Positions 37,470-48,200 of a DNA stretch of 64,000 nucleotides are shown piece by piece. A program made the translations under genes and the position numbers. This DNA is from an uncultured Dysgonomonas sp. (GTDB lineage: Bacteria > Bacteroidota > Bacteroidia > Bacteroidales > Dysgonomonadaceae), in NCBI RefSeq assembly GCF_900079725.1, contig NZ_LT599032.1, forward strand, positions 3,902,054 to 3,966,053, given 5' to 3'. The first letter of the stretch is position 1, and every line of letters starts with the position of its first letter. The notes beneath the pieces were generated by a model. The model saw only the letters and a program-made list of their open reading frames with translations, searched no databases and was not told where the DNA came from.

Positions 37470-39293
37470 TTAATCGGCAGTATCCCACCATACCGGAAGC
37501 GAATTTACTGTAGGCAACTTGGCCTCAGGGTTTGAAGCGGCATGGTTTTCGGAGTTGTAACCTGTTTCTATTGTACAATGCTGGAATCTTCGTATCCAGT
37601 AACGCTCATTCTTCGGATCGTCTGTAGGGAAATGGGTTTTGCTCGAACTGTTGAACTCATATGGGCGATCGAAATCGATATAAACAACTCCAAAATCCTT
37701 AATGTTCCCCGCACTGTAATTGAAGCGGCGCATGTCATTCCAGTTTTGTAGCGAATATGAGCAGGCAATGAACTTTTGCTGCATAATCTTAGCCATAGTC
37801 AGTTCGCCTGCACTTTGTGCAACAGCTGCACTTTTCAGAAAGTCATCGATGGCTGTGGCAGGTATCACCTGCTTGCCGAATACGGTCTGATCATAATCTT
37901 TTAATTTATCATTCATTAATTCCATATGTGCTCTGATACCGTCTTTGTAAGCTGTTAGAGCCCCTCCTTTGTCTCCTTTGCGGAAAAGAACTTCAGCTTT
38001 GATAAAGCACATTTCGGGATATGCCAGCAGATGGCCGGGAGCATCGGCACGGGTATAGAATGTACCTGTAGAGATGATCTGGGCTGTTTTTCCGTTATAG
38101 CGGTTAGCTATATAACGGTCATCTTTGGCATCGCCGGGTGAGGCTTTGATCCATGATAATAGTTCGGAATAGATAGGTGTGTATATAGAGTCACCTCTTC
38201 TGTCGACCAGTTGAGTGGCGTTGTACCAAATGTCTTTAGCCACAGGGAAAATATTCCCGTTCATATCCTGTGTTCTGGAATAAATATCAAAAGCTACAGG
38301 ACCCGATTTGGTACGAATATCACTTTTTATAAAATCTACACCTGCGGCGCGTACATATTTCAATTCGTTATTTATCATATATTGTCCGTTGGGAACGAGC
38401 AGGTCGGTACGGGGGTCTACTACTCCGCTACCTCCTGTAAAGGTATTTGTCAACAGGTCGAGATACCATTTAGTAATACGCGAAGTTGTATTCGACAGGT
38501 TTGTATGTTGTAAAGCCCGTATACCGGATTCATCCTCATTTGCCGAGTTTACATAGCGCATTATTGTACTTTCACTGTTATTCTTCGGTGCTTTATCCAG
38601 AGCTGCTAATATTGCATCAGGATCATATGCATTCTTTTTTGAGAGGTTGTTTAGCCAGCGCGCTTTGAGACCGTAGGCGAGTTTCAACCATTTGTCTTTA
38701 TCTCCGTTATTCCATAGGTCTCCGCTAGCGAAAGATGTCGCTGTTGAAGGCTGATCTTTCTGAAATTCGGCAATTGCCTCGTCCAGCATAGCCAGACATC
38801 CGTAGAATATAGTTTCTCCGTTATCGTACTTTGGAGTTATTACATTGGTAAGGGCTTCAGTATACGGCATTTCACCATATACATCAGTCATTGTCATAAA
38901 TCCCCATGCGTGTATCAGCTTTGCTGCACCTACATATGACCATGCTCCTTCCGCTGTTGCCTTTTCAATCAGTGGTTTCAGATTGGCAGCTGTATATATG
39001 AACCATGCCTGATATGGCCATGTAGTAGAGGCTGATTGCGGATCCCATTTGATAAGATAATCATTGTATGCAGTTCCGTAAGATTTTCCGATGTTTCCGG
39101 TAAACCAGCAACCTCTGGTTCCGGATGATTCATAACTATCAACAAAATTCTGCATAATACCTCTTAACCGAAGATCGGGAGTAGGTACGGTATTGTTGGG
39201 GTTATCAGGATTATCGTTTATATCCAGATAATCATTACAGGCACTCATACCTATCAATAATAAGCCTAAACAGATATATATTATTTTTTTCAT
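37470..39293 (-). CDS. SusD-like lipoprotein (SusD_2 type), peptidoglycan locus pair 1
   Basis: 607 residues with lipobox IGMSACN (Cys19). The N-terminal YLDINDNPDNPNN and TTWPYQAWFIYTAANLKPLIEKA, KLIHAWGFMTMTDVYGEMPYTEAL segments are the SusD-like family 2 pattern (PF12771-like), and the C-terminus has LAYPEMCFIKAEVLFRKGDKGGAL. It binds ligand at the surface with the SusC partner encoded 46 bp upstream. Next gene downstream is namZ, so a muropeptide or MurNAc-containing glycan is the suggested ligand. Type-2 SusD proteins also occur at peptide-import loci, so a peptide ligand is possible. Confidence 0.93.
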   Translation of the reverse strand: MKKIIYICLGLLLIGMSACNDYLDINDNPDNPNNTVPTPDLRLRGIMQNFVDSYESSGTRGCWFTGNIGKSYGTAYNDYLIKWDPQSASTTWPYQAWFIYTAANLKPLIEKATAEGAWSYVGAAKLIHAWGFMTMTDVYGEMPYTEALTNVITPKYDNGETIFYGCLAMLDEAIAEFQKDQPSTATSFASGDLWNNGDKDKWLKLAYGLKARWLNNLSKKNAYDPDAILAALDKAPKNNSESTIMRYVNSANEDESGIRALQHTNLSNTTSRITKWYLDLLTNTFTGGSGVVDPRTDLLVPNGQYMINNELKYVRAAGVDFIKSDIRTKSGPVAFDIYSRTQDMNGNIFPVAKDIWYNATQLVDRRGDSIYTPIYSELLSWIKASPGDAKDDRYIANRYNGKTAQIISTGTFYTRADAPGHLLAYPEMCFIKAEVLFRKGDKGGALTAYKDGIRAHMELMNDKLKDYDQTVFGKQVIPATAIDDFLKSAAVAQSAGELTMAKIMQQKFIACSYSLQNWNDMRRFNYSAGNIKDFGVVYIDFDRPYEFNSSSKTHFPTDDPKNERYWIRRFQHCTIETGYNSENHAASNPEAKLPTVNSLPVWWDTAD

Positions 39294-39339
39294 TGTATGT
39301 ATTATTAAAGTATATAATAAGATGTATTCGGATATAAAA

Positions 39340-42300
39340 TCAGAATGTTAAGTTAATACCGAAAGACATTCCTGCTGTTGCAGGTACACCATTATAGTCT
39401 ATACCGACGCTGCTCGAACCGACTGCTCCGGATCCTGCTGCACTTGTTTCAGGGTCCATACCTTTATAGTTGGTAAATAGCAAGAGGTTTGTTCCTGTCA
39501 CATTGATAGACATTCCTTTGATAAATTTAGTCTTATTGAGTAGCTTGCTAGGCATATAGTACGACAGAGACAATGATCTTAAACGCAACCAGTTGGTATT
39601 GGTCATGTAGTTTGCCGATTCATAGTTATAATATGTATCCCAATATTTCTGTATAATCTGATATCCACTTTCGGCTTTAGCTGTTCCACTGGAAACTTCC
39701 TGTCCTTTCAGATAGAATTTGTTTGCCTGGAAGGTGTATGTCTTTGATTCCAATTGTTGTGTGTCCGGATTTTTTGCCACACCTGATAATGTAAGTGACT
39801 CGCGATCCATACTTCTTTTGCTCATACCTATACCTGTCATGAAGTAATCTGTTCCGTTATAAATGTCTCCGCCGATTCTGAAATCGAGAAGGAAAGACAG
39901 TTCAAAATCCTTGTACCGGAATGTATTAGTAAAACCACCGGTCAGTTTAGGCTCACGGTTACCGATATCGTATATTTCTTTTCCGTCTGATGTAGGCATA
40001 CCGCTTTCCCAATCGAGAATCATATTTCCGGCTTCATCTCTGTTATATTTAGATCCAGATATTCCCATGAAGTTACCACCATTGAATGAAGCTGCTTTTG
40101 CACTTCCTACCTGTACGTCAGTTACATAAAGTACGTCTATTCCCGGTAATAAATTATTTACTTTCCCTTTGTTTCTAGCTAAGTTGAGCATTGTGTTCCA
40201 TGAGAAATCCCTGGTTTTTATCGGTTCGGCTTTAATAGATATTTCAAAGCCTTTATTTGTAATATCACCTGCATTTGTGGTCATAAATATATAACCTGTT
40301 GTCTGAGATGTTCTCGGACTTAGCAGCTGATTTATACTCTTGTTTGAATAATATGCCATATCAAAACCTAGTCTGCCGTTGAGAAATCCTAATTCGAGTC
40401 CAATTTCTGTCGATCTTGTTTTTTCTGGAACCAGAATATCGTTACCATGTGTCCATGCATCTTGTATCCCAGTACCACCAACGGTAGGGAATGGAGGGTC
40501 TATATATGTATTTGTTACATACGGGTCGGCATCTTTACCTACTTCGGCCCACGATGCTCTGATCTTTCCATAAGACAGGATGTCATTCTTAGGCATCACT
40601 TCAGTGAAAAGAAAACTTCCGCTGACTGAAGGGTAGAAGTAAGATCTGTTATCTATCGGTAGGGTCGATGTCCAGTCGTTACGTCCTGTAACAGTGGCAT
40701 AAAGCATGTTCTTGTATCCCGCTCTGAATTCTCCATATGCTCCAATCAGTCTTTTTCTACTGTTTCCTTGAGCTATACGGCGGTCTTCATTCGCAGTATT
40801 GTTTATGTTGTAAAAGTTTTCAGTAACAAAGTTCCACGCTCTGTATCGGTTAGTTTTTACTTTGGTGTCTTCTACAGATTGTCCCAGTAATAAATTGAGG
40901 TCAAAATCTCCGAATTTCTTTGTGAAATTCATCATGAAGTTTGATGATAAATATTCATATGTCCTGTCATTTTCAGATAACATCCCTTTCTGATATATCA
41001 GGTCTACACCGCCATTTGCGCCGATTATTCTTTTGGTGTTGGTTGTGTATCGGTCTGTGCCTGCGATATATGCAATGTTGAACCATTCGGCAATATTCAA
41101 TTTTGCGTTTATAGTTCCCGTAAAGCGGGTTGTTTTTTCTGTAATAGGATTTCTGTTTATAATCCAGTACGGATTATCTACGTCAGCAGCCGGAAGTTGG
41201 AGCCCTTCAAACATACGGTATCTGCTGCCGTCTTCGTTAAGCCAGTGTTTCATATCATCACTTCTTGCCCATCTGTAAACGGAAGATATAGCACCTGTTC
41301 CACCTGATCCTGTCAGCCCTGTACTGGTCAGAGCCTTGTCTGCCGATCCTACTGAATAGGCTACATTTGCACCTGTAGTGAGTATACCATATTTTTGTTC
41401 ACCATTGAAGCGGAAGGTTGTTTTTTCAAATCCGGTTTCAGGAATAATACCTGTTTGGTCGTAACGGGAAGCGGAAAGGAAATAGTTGCTGTTTTTGCTA
41501 CCCCCTGATATGCTTACATTGTTGTCCCATGTGCTACCGTTCTGAAAGAAATCTTCCATATTGTTATACACTTGCTCTCCTTCTTTGAATGCAGCTCCCC
41601 ATGAGTTCATGGTATAATCATCCAAAGTTCCTGATTGGTTATAGTATCCTCTTTTGTAACGGTCTTGTTGTTCAGGATAACGATTCACCCAAGAAGTACT
41701 GAATTTTGAATTTACATTCACTTTTACTTGTCCTTCCTGCCCTTTTTTTGTTGTGATCACGATAACACCTGCTGCTGCACGCGAGCCGTAGAGGGCCGAT
41801 GCCGCAGGACCTTTCAATACCGATACATTCTCTATATCTTCCGGATTTATGTCCATAATACGGTTGCTATTGGTCGAGTTAACGCGTGTGGCACCATCAA
41901 AAGCACTATTACCTCCGGCATCAGTAGAGTTGTCATATATCATTCCGTCTACTACGAAAAGTGGTTGGTTGTCACGTTCGAGCGATGTTCCCCCACGAAT
42001 GATTATACTGGCTCCGGCTCCGGCTGCACCACTACTTTGTGTAACATTCAATCCGGCTATTTTGCCACTAAGAGAGTTGAGGATGTTTGTACTTTTGTTT
42101 TTCATTAGTTCATCGGCATTAATATCCTGCACGGAGTATCCTAATGCCTTTCTCTCTTTCTTTATACCCATTGCTGTTACAACAACTTCATCCATCATCT
42201 GGGCATCTTCTTCCATAGTGATATCAATCACACTGTTTTTTGCCGCAACAGAAAGGGGTTTAAATCCTATGTATGAAAAATTCAGTACCTGATTGTTGTC

Positions 42301-42576
42301 CCGTACTGTTATGGCATATTTGCCTGATCCATCAGTCATTGTACCAGTGATTGTTCCCCTTATAGTGACGCTTACGCCAGCCAGGGGTTCTCCATTTCTA
42401 TCTACAACAGTTCCTGTTATAGTTTTTACCGTTTGTTGCAAATCTGTAGGATCTTCTGATTTTCCCGTGTTTGCCTGCACATCTATACTCCCTGCGGTAG
42501 ATAATACTAACCCTGCAAAGAGGATACACAAAAGTTTCTGTATAAAACTTTTTCTGGCTTGTTTTAATGCGGTCAT
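39340..42576 (-). CDS. SusC-like TonB-dependent transporter, peptidoglycan locus pair 1
   Basis: 1078 residues: a long signal region (MTALKQARKSFIQKLLCILF, cleavage near VQA at about 35), carboxypeptidase-like domain (ITGTVVDRNGEPLAGVSVTIRG), TonB box MDEVVVTAMGIKKERKALGY, plug with GPAASALYGSRAAAGVIVITTK, and a barrel ending in MSFGINLTF. The first 50 residues are nearly identical to those of the second SusC at 45202-48543, and the 350 bp upstream are homologous too, pointing to a duplication of the 5' end or gene conversion. Paired with the SusD downstream. Confidence 0.95.
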   Translation of the reverse strand: MTALKQARKSFIQKLLCILFAGLVLSTAGSIDVQANTGKSEDPTDLQQTVKTITGTVVDRNGEPLAGVSVTIRGTITGTMTDGSGKYAITVRDNNQVLNFSYIGFKPLSVAAKNSVIDITMEEDAQMMDEVVVTAMGIKKERKALGYSVQDINADELMKNKSTNILNSLSGKIAGLNVTQSSGAAGAGASIIIRGGTSLERDNQPLFVVDGMIYDNSTDAGGNSAFDGATRVNSTNSNRIMDINPEDIENVSVLKGPAASALYGSRAAAGVIVITTKKGQEGQVKVNVNSKFSTSWVNRYPEQQDRYKRGYYNQSGTLDDYTMNSWGAAFKEGEQVYNNMEDFFQNGSTWDNNVSISGGSKNSNYFLSASRYDQTGIIPETGFEKTTFRFNGEQKYGILTTGANVAYSVGSADKALTSTGLTGSGGTGAISSVYRWARSDDMKHWLNEDGSRYRMFEGLQLPAADVDNPYWIINRNPITEKTTRFTGTINAKLNIAEWFNIAYIAGTDRYTTNTKRIIGANGGVDLIYQKGMLSENDRTYEYLSSNFMMNFTKKFGDFDLNLLLGQSVEDTKVKTNRYRAWNFVTENFYNINNTANEDRRIAQGNSRKRLIGAYGEFRAGYKNMLYATVTGRNDWTSTLPIDNRSYFYPSVSGSFLFTEVMPKNDILSYGKIRASWAEVGKDADPYVTNTYIDPPFPTVGGTGIQDAWTHGNDILVPEKTRSTEIGLELGFLNGRLGFDMAYYSNKSINQLLSPRTSQTTGYIFMTTNAGDITNKGFEISIKAEPIKTRDFSWNTMLNLARNKGKVNNLLPGIDVLYVTDVQVGSAKAASFNGGNFMGISGSKYNRDEAGNMILDWESGMPTSDGKEIYDIGNREPKLTGGFTNTFRYKDFELSFLLDFRIGGDIYNGTDYFMTGIGMSKRSMDRESLTLSGVAKNPDTQQLESKTYTFQANKFYLKGQEVSSGTAKAESGYQIIQKYWDTYYNYESANYMTNTNWLRLRSLSLSYYMPSKLLNKTKFIKGMSINVTGTNLLLFTNYKGMDPETSAAGSGAVGSSSVGIDYNGVPATAGMSFGINLTF

Positions 42577-42900
42577 AGTAACATAGGTTTAATTTTAAAA
42601 AATAATTGAAAGCGCTTACTTAATAAGTTTGACTAAATAGTGTTTTTTATAGCAGAATTGCCTATAAAACAAGGTTCGTGATGTCAATATTATGCGTCGT
42701 TGCGGTATATCCGCTAATAGAATTATTAATATTTAGATACTTAAATTAGAATAAATTCACATTTAAGAATAAAGAGGATTTTTACTTCATTGCTAATTGC
42801 CTTATCAATAGAAGTAATTTAGAACTAAGTACTTTCTTTGTTTTTATGTTACAATTACTATAGGATATTGCACTAACAAATATAAATTAATATATTTAAA
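42577..42900 (-). promoter_or_regulatory. Upstream regulatory/leader region of susC-1
   Basis: This region aligns along its length with 48544-48860 upstream of the other susC. Shared items on the minus strand, from far to near the ATG: TATATTTG (42877-42884, a TAnnTTTG -7 box), a TTTAAGTATCTAAATATTAA block, the palindrome gcggtatatccgc (42702-42714, one mismatch), and the 26-nt ACGAACCT motif (42661-42686), 85 bp before the ATG. If TATATTTG is the promoter, the transcript has a leader of about 290 nt. The rest of the gap (42901-43165) shows nothing recognisable. Confidence 0.6.
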
Positions 42901-43165
42901 TAAAATGCGTATTGTATAAAAAGAATTCAAGAATTAACTATTATTAAATGTCTTATACAAAAATTAGGTTATTTGCTGTAGGTTTGATGAGTTCTTAAAT
43001 TATAGCTGAGAGATTGTCTTTCTGGATAAAATCCGTCGGGTATTGTGTTGCGGATAGTTTTTGTTTTCTTCTAAGATTTAGGGTGATAGGTTGCCAGGCG
43101 ATATGTATGGTTGTTCATTCTGTATGTTCTCGTAATAGGTTGTTGGTAGATATTTCATTAAATAG

Positions 43166-43198
43166 AAAAAGCACGTCCTGTGATAGAACGTGCTTTTT
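43166..43198 (-). terminator. Terminator after susD-2
   Basis: Perfect arms aaaaagcacgt (43166-43176) and acgtgcttttt (43188-43198) with an 11-nt loop, 15 bp after the susD stop; on the minus strand the stem ends ACGTGCTTTTTCT, a classical intrinsic terminator. It separates the two susCD pairs into different transcripts. Confidence 0.88.
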
Positions 43199-43213
43199 AT
43201 TTTATAGGGATAT

Positions 43214-45088
43214 TTACCAGCCCGGATTCTGGGTTAAAGTATATCCTTTATCTTTATAGATTGTTATTTGAGCCGCCGGTATGGAGCGCAAATAATTTCT
43301 TTCTGACTTTATGTCTCCTTTTACAAAAGATCTTAATGGTGAAGTAATGCTGAAATAACTTATGTATCCCTTGGTCGGGGTTGCTGTCGGATTTTCAGGA
43401 TCGAACAGTTTTACGGCTGTGGCTATTCCCGGATAATCCGCTTTGTCTATCCACGCACCAAGTACTGTTTTGTTAGGATTGTTAGAAGTACCAGTGTTCA
43501 GATATTCAAATTTTGCCCATCTGTTGAGATCATCGCTGCGTCTGCCTTCCATTATGAGCTCGGTGCGGCGCTCTCTTCGTATTTCCCATAATACAGGATC
43601 TACAGAAGGATCACGGTCGGGGTCGTTTATAACGATGTTGTTAACGGCTATGTTGTTCCCGCTAAGAGTGACATTCGGCATTTTTCTGCTTACGGCAGGG
43701 GTTTCTCCCCATTTGGTTAAGTTTCTTTTTCTTATTTCATTGATGGATTTGTCCAGATCTGCCTGACTGAATGCTTCTCCGCCTATTTTGCTTATTTCGT
43801 ATCGTGCTTCAACGTAGTTGAGGAGTACTTCGGCGTAGCGTATTATGGGTGCATCTGCCGGGCTGAGGATTCCTGTAACATACGGAGATCCTCCCAGAAG
43901 CCAATCTTCGTTAAGGAATTTCTTAGAAGCGAATCCTGTTGGAGAGGCGGCGCTGAACAAACCGGAGTTTAAGATGCGGAGAGTGTCTACGAATGTATCA
44001 TATATCCTAGGGTCACGATCTTTGAAAGAGTTTTTGATGCTAGGATCTGATTGTCCCTGATAGGACGGGGACTGTCCTATCGGAAGGCCGTCAAGACATA
44101 GATAACTGTCGATAGCATCGATGGTTGCCCCTCCTAATTTTTGGTCTTCTTTAGCATTATAGGCCATTAGTGCGTTACAGGCTATGCCTGTGGTGTATTC
44201 CCTGTAGAATATTATTTCAGGGTTGTCGGCCAGACTTTCGCTTGTAAATAGTGCGTTGTATGTATTACCTATCGAATAACTGTGTGATTCTATAACACTC
44301 TCTGCTCCATCAATAGCTCCTTTAAAGAATTTTGAAAGCTCGGTGTTGCTTACTGGCTGGGATGTCGGGCCAACGGTTGTACCATGATATTTCAGCCATG
44401 TAGCATGGTAAAGCATATTACGCGACATGAATGCTCCCACAACGGATTTGTTGACCTGGCGTACTCCGTCATTTGCTCTGATGTATTGCAAGGCATAGTT
44501 GTAGTCTTCCAATATCTTATTTACAACTGTAACTTGAGGGTCGCGGTCTTTATACAGGGTGTCGTAATCCTTGGCATCTACGACAGCCAGTTCTATATAT
44601 GGTACATCTCCGTATGTCTTAACCAGGGTGCTGTAGGCTGTTGCTCTAAAGAAACGGGCAATAGCCATCCAGTGATTTTTAGCTTCGTCGGAAATGGTCA
44701 TACCCGGAATTTTTTCGAGCATGACATTGGCTTTGCGAACAATCTTGTATTGATCTGTCCACAAGGCAGTGACACTATTGATTCCGGTTGTATTCGTAGT
44801 AGGGAAAAATAAGCGTTGATTTGTGTCACTCACATTGTCACTAGTGAGAAGGAAGTCATCGTTGTATGAGTCTCCTGAAAAATAGCCGCCAAAAGCCCTG
44901 TAATCTTGAGCATATCCAACAAAATAGGTTGAATAGAAATCTTGGGAATAGGCTCTTAAGCTTACTTCGTCTACCCAGTACGAGTCGTTTGCCAGCTTGT
45001 CCAAAGGAGCTTTGTCTAGGAAATCATCACAGCCGGAGTTGGTTGCGAGAGCTAATAAACATCCTATATATAATAAATATTTTTTCAT
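43214..45088 (-). CDS. SusD/RagB lipoprotein, peptidoglycan locus pair 2
   Basis: 624 residues with lipobox ATNSGCD (Cys20). SusD features: DFLDKAPLDKLANDSYW, HWMAIARFFRATAYSTLVKTYGDVPYIE, PIIRYAEVLLNYVEARYEI and RRERRTELIMEGRRSDDLNRWAKFE. This is the classical SusD (RagB) type, unlike the type-2 SusD of pair 1, so the two pairs probably bring in different ligands. Starts 113 bp after susC-2. Ligand unknown; murein glycan or peptide is proposed from context. Confidence 0.94.
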   Translation of the reverse strand: MKKYLLYIGCLLALATNSGCDDFLDKAPLDKLANDSYWVDEVSLRAYSQDFYSTYFVGYAQDYRAFGGYFSGDSYNDDFLLTSDNVSDTNQRLFFPTTNTTGINSVTALWTDQYKIVRKANVMLEKIPGMTISDEAKNHWMAIARFFRATAYSTLVKTYGDVPYIELAVVDAKDYDTLYKDRDPQVTVVNKILEDYNYALQYIRANDGVRQVNKSVVGAFMSRNMLYHATWLKYHGTTVGPTSQPVSNTELSKFFKGAIDGAESVIESHSYSIGNTYNALFTSESLADNPEIIFYREYTTGIACNALMAYNAKEDQKLGGATIDAIDSYLCLDGLPIGQSPSYQGQSDPSIKNSFKDRDPRIYDTFVDTLRILNSGLFSAASPTGFASKKFLNEDWLLGGSPYVTGILSPADAPIIRYAEVLLNYVEARYEISKIGGEAFSQADLDKSINEIRKRNLTKWGETPAVSRKMPNVTLSGNNIAVNNIVINDPDRDPSVDPVLWEIRRERRTELIMEGRRSDDLNRWAKFEYLNTGTSNNPNKTVLGAWIDKADYPGIATAVKLFDPENPTATPTKGYISYFSITSPLRSFVKGDIKSERNYLRSIPAAQITIYKDKGYTLTQNPGW

Positions 45089-45201
45089 ACGATAATTTTG
45101 TTTTTAACGGATGTATGGAAACTCGCATAACAAAGTTGCCATGTGCTTTGATGAATTGTTGTTTATGCTCGTTTTCATAATTTCCAATTTTTAGCAATCA
45201 A

Positions 45202-48200
45202 TTATAATGTAAGTTGTAATCCGAAAGAAAGGGTTCTCTGATAAGGGTAGCTACGGCCGAAATTTCGGGAGTCGGCTGCTGTTCCTACATAGCGGACATC
45301 TATCTCGGGATCGATATCCGGTTTTACATTATCAAATTCGAATAGGTTTTCTGCCGTAAAGTAAACTCTGAGGTTGTTTATGTAAGCTTTCTTCGTTAGA
45401 GCCCGAGGGAGTGTATAACCTACAGTCAGGGTTTTGCATCGCAAGTAAGCCATATTGAGTAGGTATCTGTCGTTTACCTGATAGTTGCCGGAGGCTACCT
45501 GGGAATAGTTCATCGGACGAGGGTAGAACGCATTCGTGTTTTCGGGACTCCAGTAATCTTCTGCTCCTTTATAATAAGGTTCACCAGCAGTATAGCCCGG
45601 TAATACCTGATTGCCCATTGCCCACAGTTTACGCCTTCCAACACCCTGGAAAAACATGCTGAAATCAAATCCTTTGTAATCAGCTCCTATGCTAAATCCG
45701 TATTCGAAGCGAGGCATCGCGTTTCCTATTACAGACATGTCTTTGGCGTCATCCACTCTTACGCCTTTTCTGATGTATCCGTCGCCATCCAGATCCTTAT
45801 ATAATACATCGCCCGGGGCAAATTTGTAATTTGCCGGAAATACTTCGGCCTGATTTGGTATGCCTGTTACGAGATTCCCGTTTGAGTCAAAATCACTTTC
45901 CTGAAGCAATCTGTCTACCTGTAATCCCCATATATCTCCCAGGATCATACCTTCTCTGTAGACTGCTACATCTGTAGACCATCCATTTCCGTTACCTCCA
46001 TAAGTTGGTATGGTTGAGTTGTTCGACCATTTTTTTACTTTGGTCTTGTAGTCTGTAATCTGTCCGCCTAGTGTAATTGTCAGGCCGCTGGAGAATTTGT
46101 GATGGAAATCGGCGGATAATTCCCAGCCCGGGGTTTCGAGTTCTCCCATATTCTGATATGGGCTTGTTGCGCCTAATGTAGCAGGAAGAGCTTGGGAAGC
46201 AAGGACATCACTGGTTGTTCTCTTATACCAATCGAATGTGATGCCTAGTTTGTCGTCTATGAATCTGGAATCGAAGCCTATATCCACGGTTTTCACCTTC
46301 TCCCATGTCAGGGATTTGGATACAACTGTAGGTGCACTTACTGATGTTTGTCTTACGCCATTTATTACCCAGCTATCCAATTGTCCATCGAGTGTAGATA
46401 TGAATCGGTTCAATCCTACATCCTGATTGCCGATAGTACCATATGATGCTCTTATTTTTAGAGATGAAAGTGCCGGGTAGAGTTTCTTCATAAAATCTTC
46501 TTCCGATATCCTGTATCCGGCAGAAACCGAAGGGAAAAATGCGAACCTGTCATCTCTCGGGAATCTTGACGATCCGTCATAGCGTCCATTTACCTCTAAA
46601 AGGTAACGGTCTTTGAAGGAGTAGTTGATTCGACCGAAGAAACCTGCAACAGCCCAATGTGTGTGTTCGGAGCTGGTGGTTGCGTCTCCTACGGCAAGGT
46701 TGAGTTCAGGCTTGGAGGCGCTTAATAAACCTTTCTTCTGTGCCCAGATGTACCGGTATTGGCTTTGTTCGATATTAGATCCGGCTATTACTTTGAAGTC
46801 ATGATCTTTTATTTTCTTGGAATAGGTTGCTACAATGTTGTTTGTGAGGGTCTGAGTACGTCCTCTTTCTTCGTACACATAGTCATAGCTTGAAGAGATG
46901 TAGTTACCGTACGAATTCATTAATTTCTCCAGGGAATTATGTGCTGTGAAGATATCGTATGCATATACTTTATCTCCAAATTTCTTGTAACGTGATTCGA
47001 TGGTGGTGTATACAAAATCAAAATCAACAGTTAGTCCATCCATTGGCTTTAGTGTCAATCCAGCACCCAGGCGCATATAGTCTTTCTTACGCCGGGTCAT
47101 CGGGGCTTGTTGCAGCTCGGTTAAGGCGCTTCGGAATGGCTTTCCGTCCAATGTGCCGTATGGGTACATCGGTTGCCATCTGTACAGGTAGTACATGTGA
47201 TCATATAAATCCGAGGCGTACATAAACGGTTTGTCTAGATCGGTTTTTGTATACATCGCATTTGCCCTGACAGTCATATATTTGCTAAGCTCAGTATTTA
47301 GTGTGATGTTTGTATTGTATCTGTCATACATATCCGGATTCACTTTGGTGAGTCCTTCCTGATGGATATATCCCAGCGTTAATCCATAACTTGTTCTTCC
47401 ATTGCCTCCACTTATAGAGAGGTTGTGAGATTGTTGTGGCATCCAGTCTTTGATGTACATGTCGTACCAATCCCATGTTCTGTAATAATGTGCTCCGGCG
47501 GCATCTATTTCAAAGTCGCGGCCGTAAACCATCTCCAATCCCAGTCCTTTACCATCGCCGTATTGTTCTGCCCAGGCTTTCATTCCGTCTACTGTTTTCT
47601 GGTCTACTATCATATTGGCGACCACATTGTATGAATTTGCAGGAGAAGGAGCTACCTTCATGCCGGCCAGATTGATTTCGGCTTGCTGCCAACCCGGTAG
47701 TTGTTCAGGTTTCTTGGTAGGCGTTCTCCAGGCAAAGTTGTTGGAGTAGCTTATTGATAGTTTATCGTTTTGCTGTTTTGCCTTTGTGGTGATGAGTATA
47801 ACGCCAAACGCGGCTCTGGCTCCATATATGGACGATGATGCTGCGTCTTTCAATACTGAAATGGATTCGATATCATCAGGGTTTATCAGAGTTATGTCTG
47901 AAATCTCTACATTGTCTACCAGGATCAGTGGATTGGCGCTTCCGTTAGGAGAGCCTACACCTCCTCTTATCTTAATTGTAGGGGCACCTCCGATTTCGCC
48001 TGATTTTGTAGATACAGTCAAGCCCGGTACGGCTCCTTGTAATGCCCGGCCTATATCTGCAATCGGGCGGCTTTCTACGGTTTTGCCTAAATCAACGGAT
48101 GCTACAGCTCCAGTCAGGTTCTCTTTTTTCTGAACTCCGTATCCGACAACGACGATTTCGCTCATTATCTGAGAATCCTCTTCCATGATTACATCGATAT

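Noticed and set aside
43014-43259. Possible 81-residue plus-strand gene in the gap upstream of susD-2
   Set aside because: Runs through the terminator hairpin at 43166-43198 and into the susD-2 stop region; no promoter or family similarity.
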